Source: Oreocharis arfaki (lineage: Eukaryota; Chordata; Aves; Passeriformes; Paramythiidae). From it: a DNA stretch of 64,000 bases. The position numbers were made by a program, and so were the translations under genes. Shown here in pieces: positions 59,849-64,000 of this stretch. The first letter of the stretch is position 1, and the number at the start of each line of letters is the position of its first letter. Below the pieces are notes generated by a model that made no database searches, was not told where the DNA came from, and saw only the letters and a program-made list of their open reading frames with translations. The DNA lies in NCBI GenBank assembly GCA_013398015.1, contig VZRR01003435.1, forward strand, positions 124,001-188,000, read 5' to 3'.

Positions 59849-61232
59849 GGCAGGCAGGCAAACACTGAGTCTTAAAACCACCATAGGGAATCTCCCTGTA
59901 TATATCTTTCTGATGTGACAGAAGCAGCAGGAAATATCATTTTGGATTTAGTGTTTGACAGACTAAAGTCTCTGTCAGCAGTCTGAAGGCAGTAAATGCC
60001 TGTTCGAAAAAATGCATGATGACTTAAAGGTTCTATTTACTAATGAGTTTAAAACTACTGAGAAATCTAACAGTTGCCAAAATGAAGCAAGAGTGAGACA
60101 ATAGCCAGTAGTTTAATTCAACAGTTTCAGAAAATAACACAGCAACAACCATGAAGATTAATTGTTATATTATAATAGTACCTCCCTTCCTTTTTTTAGT
60201 GAACCAAGAAAAAGAGCTAAGTTCCTAACTAAATGACATGAAAAAAGACTCCTTGTGTTTATCTGAAGAACAAGGACAGCCTCCAGCTCTGATATGAAAC
60301 TCGGTGGAAGTATCCTTTGCTCAGATTCAGAAGGCAGTACTGCCAAGTGAGGAATCAACTTAAATTTTTAACGCTCTTCTTTTACATGTAAATTTAAAAA
60401 AAGGTCAGGTTTACCTCACACAACAAAACAAAAAGGGTGGGCCAGGTTTGACTGTGTATTGAGTTCTGGACTGTGCGATGGATCTGCAACGTCACAAAAA
60501 GCATTTAAGCACAGGATCAGGGGTAGCTCAGTTACACATCTCAGTTTCAACCTTCTGGACTGTCTGACACTCTAAATATTTTTGTGACAGATCCACAGAA
60601 AATGTGCTCTGGAAATTATTATTAATAATTACTCTGGTGGTGTCATGACACCAGGGTCTACTTCTGCTCCTACTTCATCTCTGTAGGGAAGAATCAGACT
60701 TTTCATTTATACTTTTTAACAATAGCTTTTGTATGCTTTGCTACATTGCATATTTTTTAATTGCACTTGAAATTCCTTCAGTGCGGCTGAATCTGCCCAA
60801 GAGAGACTATTGCTAGCCATTTGGGCTGCCATCCTTTACTGCCTACAAACCCAGCTCATCCTCTGTAACTTAATAGTTCAGATATCTTTTTCTTAAATAC
60901 CTGTCTCATCTACCTCCAGGCATCTTCTTACTGGTTAAAATGTCAAGACTGAAGAATTCATTAATGATTTCTAAAATGACCTGCAAAGTACAAACTGCAA
61001 TTTATTACATTGTCTGCGAGTAAGAATCTGTATTTTATTTTCTGCCTTTCTATCCCTTCAGATTTTGGATGTTCTCTGATTCTATACTGAGTGAATCTTT
61101 TTCCTCTTCCATTCACAATGCCAGCATCTCTGTTTTGACTGTTAATCATTTCACATGTCCAGCAAACCTTCACTGATCTATCCCCATTACACAAAACTTT
61201 GAAAATTTGTATCAAGAATTGTTAAAATCCTC
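59849..61232. other. Noncoding stretch, no gene seen
   Basis: Unique AT-rich sequence after the LTR. The first bases are a short GGCA repeat (GGCAGGCAGGCAGGCA, from 59845). GGGGTAGCTCAGTTA near 60520 resembles a tRNA A-box, but no matching B-box or stems exist. No gene features. Confidence 0.55.
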
Positions 61233-61269
61233 ATGTATATATACATATATATATATACGTATATATATA
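61233..61269. repeat. TA/TG-type AT microsatellite
   Basis: An imperfect alternating run (ATGTATATATACATATATATATA and ACGTATATATATAG) of about 37 bp. It is self-complementary and could form a hairpin. Confidence 0.9.
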
Positions 61270-63287
61270 GTTAATTCAAAAAGAAAAGATTATGTCCCTT
61301 TTACAATGAATGGGCTTTTAAGTTTTTAGTTTTAAATTAGCAATCAGCTTCTGTGGCTGAGGGCTAGCTTAGTCCTTTGATGCTGGCTAGTAAAAATCCT
61401 TGGAACATAAATATATGCAATAAGCCAATAATTCTGCCTGCCTTTCTGCTGCTCTTCAGGGTATCTCAGTTCTGGCAAACAGACGGGTAATGGGAATTAG
61501 AAGGAGGGGGAAAAAACAGCAATAAAAATATAAATCACAAAAGGAAGGAAATCCATTTGGTCCTTGGCAGCAAAGACACCGCTCAGCTAATCCATGCAGA
61601 GTGCAATCCAATACTCCTTTATATAATCCTGTTCTTGTGGAAGAAAATTAAAGTTTAATGCAATAAAGGCTGACACAAATCACTTTTGTTGCCCAGAAGC
61701 AGATTAAAGAACAGTTAAAATCATACAAATCTAATTTATTTCCTGTTGTTGTTGTTTTATTTTATCCAGTGACATATTTATTCTTTAATTTGCAGCATCA
61801 GTTTTTGATTATTAAGCATATATTCCCAGTGTAAGAAAGATTTTGTGATGCAAAGAAAGGAAAAGAAAATAGTGACAGCCAAGAAATTATTCGTTTTTAA
61901 ATGGTACATGTTAAGGTTCTTTCAAAATCCCATAAATTTTTCATAAATTCATACGGGTCCTTGCCTTTAATCAATCTGTGTCCAGGGGACTTTAAAATAA
62001 GCATAAAGGAAGGGGAGAGCTATCATTCATAATTGGAGCTGTACAGGTCACTCCCATTAACTAGCACTCTTGGTACATACACATTTGTTGTTCTGCAACA
62101 CAATAGAGATCTGTCAACAATGGACAAACTGAGAATTTCTGCAAGAGAGACAACAGTGTAAGAGAATTGTGACCCTGATCTTCCATTTTATTACTCCAGC
62201 CATCAGCTTCAACATGCCCTTCATCAGCAAACTGGACTGAAAAAAACCCCAATGAAACAAAACAAGGTGAAAACAGACCCTAGGCATATTATGCTCCATA
62301 CAATACATTCTTTCATGGCGGAAAAGGTTACAATCTATCTGCAATGTTGATCAGAGTTACGACTGTGTTGAAATAGGATCAGGTTTTTCATTTTCTTTGC
62401 CTTTGTCCCCAGCTCCAACATATCCTCTCTCACAAATTCCTTTGGGAAATTTCCCTTCCTACACTTCATATTGGTGGTACAACATAACCACAGACTTATG
62501 TGGAGAGAATGCAGGAGACCGTGTACAGTTATAATTTTTCCCAGTAGAGCCATCAGAATATTACCCAAGGCACTAGAGAAGTTTGTGAAATACAATATGG
62601 AAGTGGAAAGGTTGCATAATTTCTCCAGTATTTCTCTTTTTCACAAGTATTTTTGCAGCAGTATCTCTGCAGGTGTTTTCTTAGAGAAGGAAGGGGCAAC
62701 TTCTGAATAGAACTGAGGTTAAAAACATACCTTAAAAACATGAAAAGGCCTATTTAATTTTCATTGTATTATACTGTCCTCACTCAGACTGCAGGTAAGG
62801 AAAAGCCAACACCTTGTGGCAGTTCAAAGCCTCATTACAGTTGGATTTAAGGGATTCTCCAGAACACATTTATGAGCAAGCTATTTGCCTGGGAAATACC
62901 ACTTTGCTAGGAAGAAGAGAAAGGAAACAGATCACAAAACCCTACAAAATCTGATATCCTAGGAGTACTCTACGGGAAGAAGATAAAATTAGTAGGGTTT
63001 TACTGTGTCTCAGTGACACTCAGCTAACTCTTTGACAGAAGCTATTTCATATTATCTTGACATCTGTTCTTGCCTTACATCTGTTCTTGCCTGTGGTAAG
63101 AGTTTAGCCCGGTCAGCTGCACCAGTGAGGCTAAAAGAATATAAGGCAACTTAAGAACCCTCTCTTTTCTGAATTTCACCATGCTTGCCTATTTAAAACT
63201 GGGGTTTTCTCAGGCTGCTTTATTCATGCTTTTTTTTAGTTCTGTTTTAAAATTACATAGTGTGAAATCAGGCACATTTCTGCTGTG

Positions 63288-63304
63288 TTTTTTTTTTTTT
63301 TTTT
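63288..63304. repeat. Poly(T) run, 17 bases
   Basis: Seventeen T after TGCTGTG and before CCCTTTTAAAGG. No retroelement body was recognised beside it. Confidence 0.9.
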
Positions 63305-63712
63305 CCCTTTTAAAGGACTGATTCTCATTTTTGGCATGTGAAAGCAAGTCTATAGAGAGTATATGGCAAGACCTGTATACATTTAGGAGAACATGGTTCT
63401 AACAACCAATTTTTAGTTACGGACGGTGCACTTCAAAAGACCAGAATATTTCCAGTACAGAAAATACTAGAGTCTTAATTTCCCTATTTACTTCTTTTGT
63501 ATAGATGTGAAGAATGCCACAACAGCATATTTTGTGACCCTGTTGTTTTGTGATCTACTCTAACTGTATGCGATCAATCATCAGTGACAAAACTCAATCT
63601 CTGGCCTCTGGAGTGCCATTGGATATGTAGGTCAAGTCCTGGCTTGCCAGACCACTCGTATTGGTTTCCTGTGCTTGTTGGAAGAGCACTAAATGCAAAA
63701 GTGGGGGATGGG

Positions 63713-63745
63713 GGTGCGTGTTTGCGTGTGTGTGTGTCTGCGTAC
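63713..63745 (+). repeat. GT-rich imperfect microsatellite
   Basis: GTGCGTGTTTGCGTGTGTGTGTGTCTGCG, a short, interrupted GT run containing CG variants. In the frame across it, it reads as a CVCV-type peptide, which is not a coding signal. Confidence 0.85.
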
Positions 63746-64000
63746 ATCTGCTTCCTAATCCCTTTGCAGCCTGCCAGCCTTCAACTGCAAATGTCATCAT
63801 CAGCAAGGCAGTAGTTGAATCCAACAGGTGGGGCAATAAACCACGACATTTCTAGCAGGTTTAATTGTAGGGGATGTGCTGGGATACTTTTCAGTACAAA
63901 CATGGTTTCACTTGGTGCCAGCATCAAGACCACTGACTTAGTTTTTACTCCAAGTCCACATGAACTAGGGTGTTAAGTTCCCACCCCAATACACTTTATG

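Larger units (their letters stand above)
61270..64000. other. Noncoding stretch with simple repeats, no gene seen
   Basis: Unique AT-rich DNA. It holds a 17-bp tandem duplication (CATCTGTTCTTGCCT twice) at 63061-63094, a T run at 63288-63304 and a short GT/GC-rich run near 63713-63745. Open frames near 62061-62741 and 63584-63855 overlap on both strands and are unrecognised. Confidence 0.5.

Noticed and set aside
60510..60570. tRNA A-box-like GGGGTAGCTCAGTTA with a downstream GTTTCAACC
   Set aside because: The spacing between the boxes is too short and no cloverleaf stems form.
1..64000. Prokaryotic features such as operons, CRISPR arrays, integrons or phage modules
   Set aside because: Bird-type CR1 and LTR elements, CpG depletion and lack of dense coding show this is vertebrate nuclear DNA.

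Overview
The window is vertebrate nuclear DNA, almost certainly from a bird and probably a neoavian one. The evidence is the repeat content: several CR1 LINE fragments with the bird-type 3' tail (imperfect ATTCTRTG repeats and the block GGTCCCTTCCAA, read on either strand), plus solo retroviral LTRs. One of these, at 59.2-59.8 kb, closely resembles an LTR family I recall as common in neoavian genomes. The remaining DNA is AT-rich and poor in CpG, with scattered microsatellites and no tightly packed coding. There are no operons, CRISPR arrays, rRNA genes or convincing tRNA genes.

I could not identify a protein-coding gene or a recognisable exon. The longest open frames are about 155 codons. 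They lie inside a CpG-rich LTR or in repeats, or look like chance frames in AT-rich DNA. The window is best read as intergenic sequence or the inside of a very long intron.

Layout. 0-4.7 kb is unique AT-rich DNA with a 34-base assembly gap at 3428 behind a run of G. 4.7-6.0 kb is a CR1 on the minus strand, split by a 417-bp LTR-like insertion with a 4-bp target duplication. 7.33-7.47 kb is a long GAATT pentanucleotide array and 10.5 kb a TAG array. 13.4-14.1 kb is strongly pyrimidine-biased. 15.6-16.0 kb (minus) and 19.6-20.5 kb (plus) are CR1 copies; the second keeps part of a reverse transcriptase but has lost its catalytic loop and carries an internal junction at an ambiguous base. A perfect 24-bp inverted repeat with a 3-nt loop sits at 17.5 kb, and a recent 37-bp tandem duplication at 23.5 kb. 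20.5-37.5 kb is essentially unique DNA. 37.5-37.9 kb and 42.4 kb are CR1 3' ends on the plus strand. 43.6 kb is a 94-bp homopyrimidine tract, 46.1 kb a 36-bp tandem duplication, and 51.3 kb a probable ancient CR1 piece. 55.9-57.2 kb is an inferred 1.26-kb minus-strand LTR holding the only CpG-rich block. 59.2-59.8 kb is a plus-strand solo LTR. The rest, to 64 kb, is unique DNA with simple repeats.

There is no gene system here whose parts work together. The sequence records retrotransposon insertions, their decay, nested insertion and local duplication. The most testable leads are the CpG-rich LTR as a possible promoter or transcript source, the near-perfect palindrome at 17.5 kb, and a TATA/initiator-like site at 8.6 kb.
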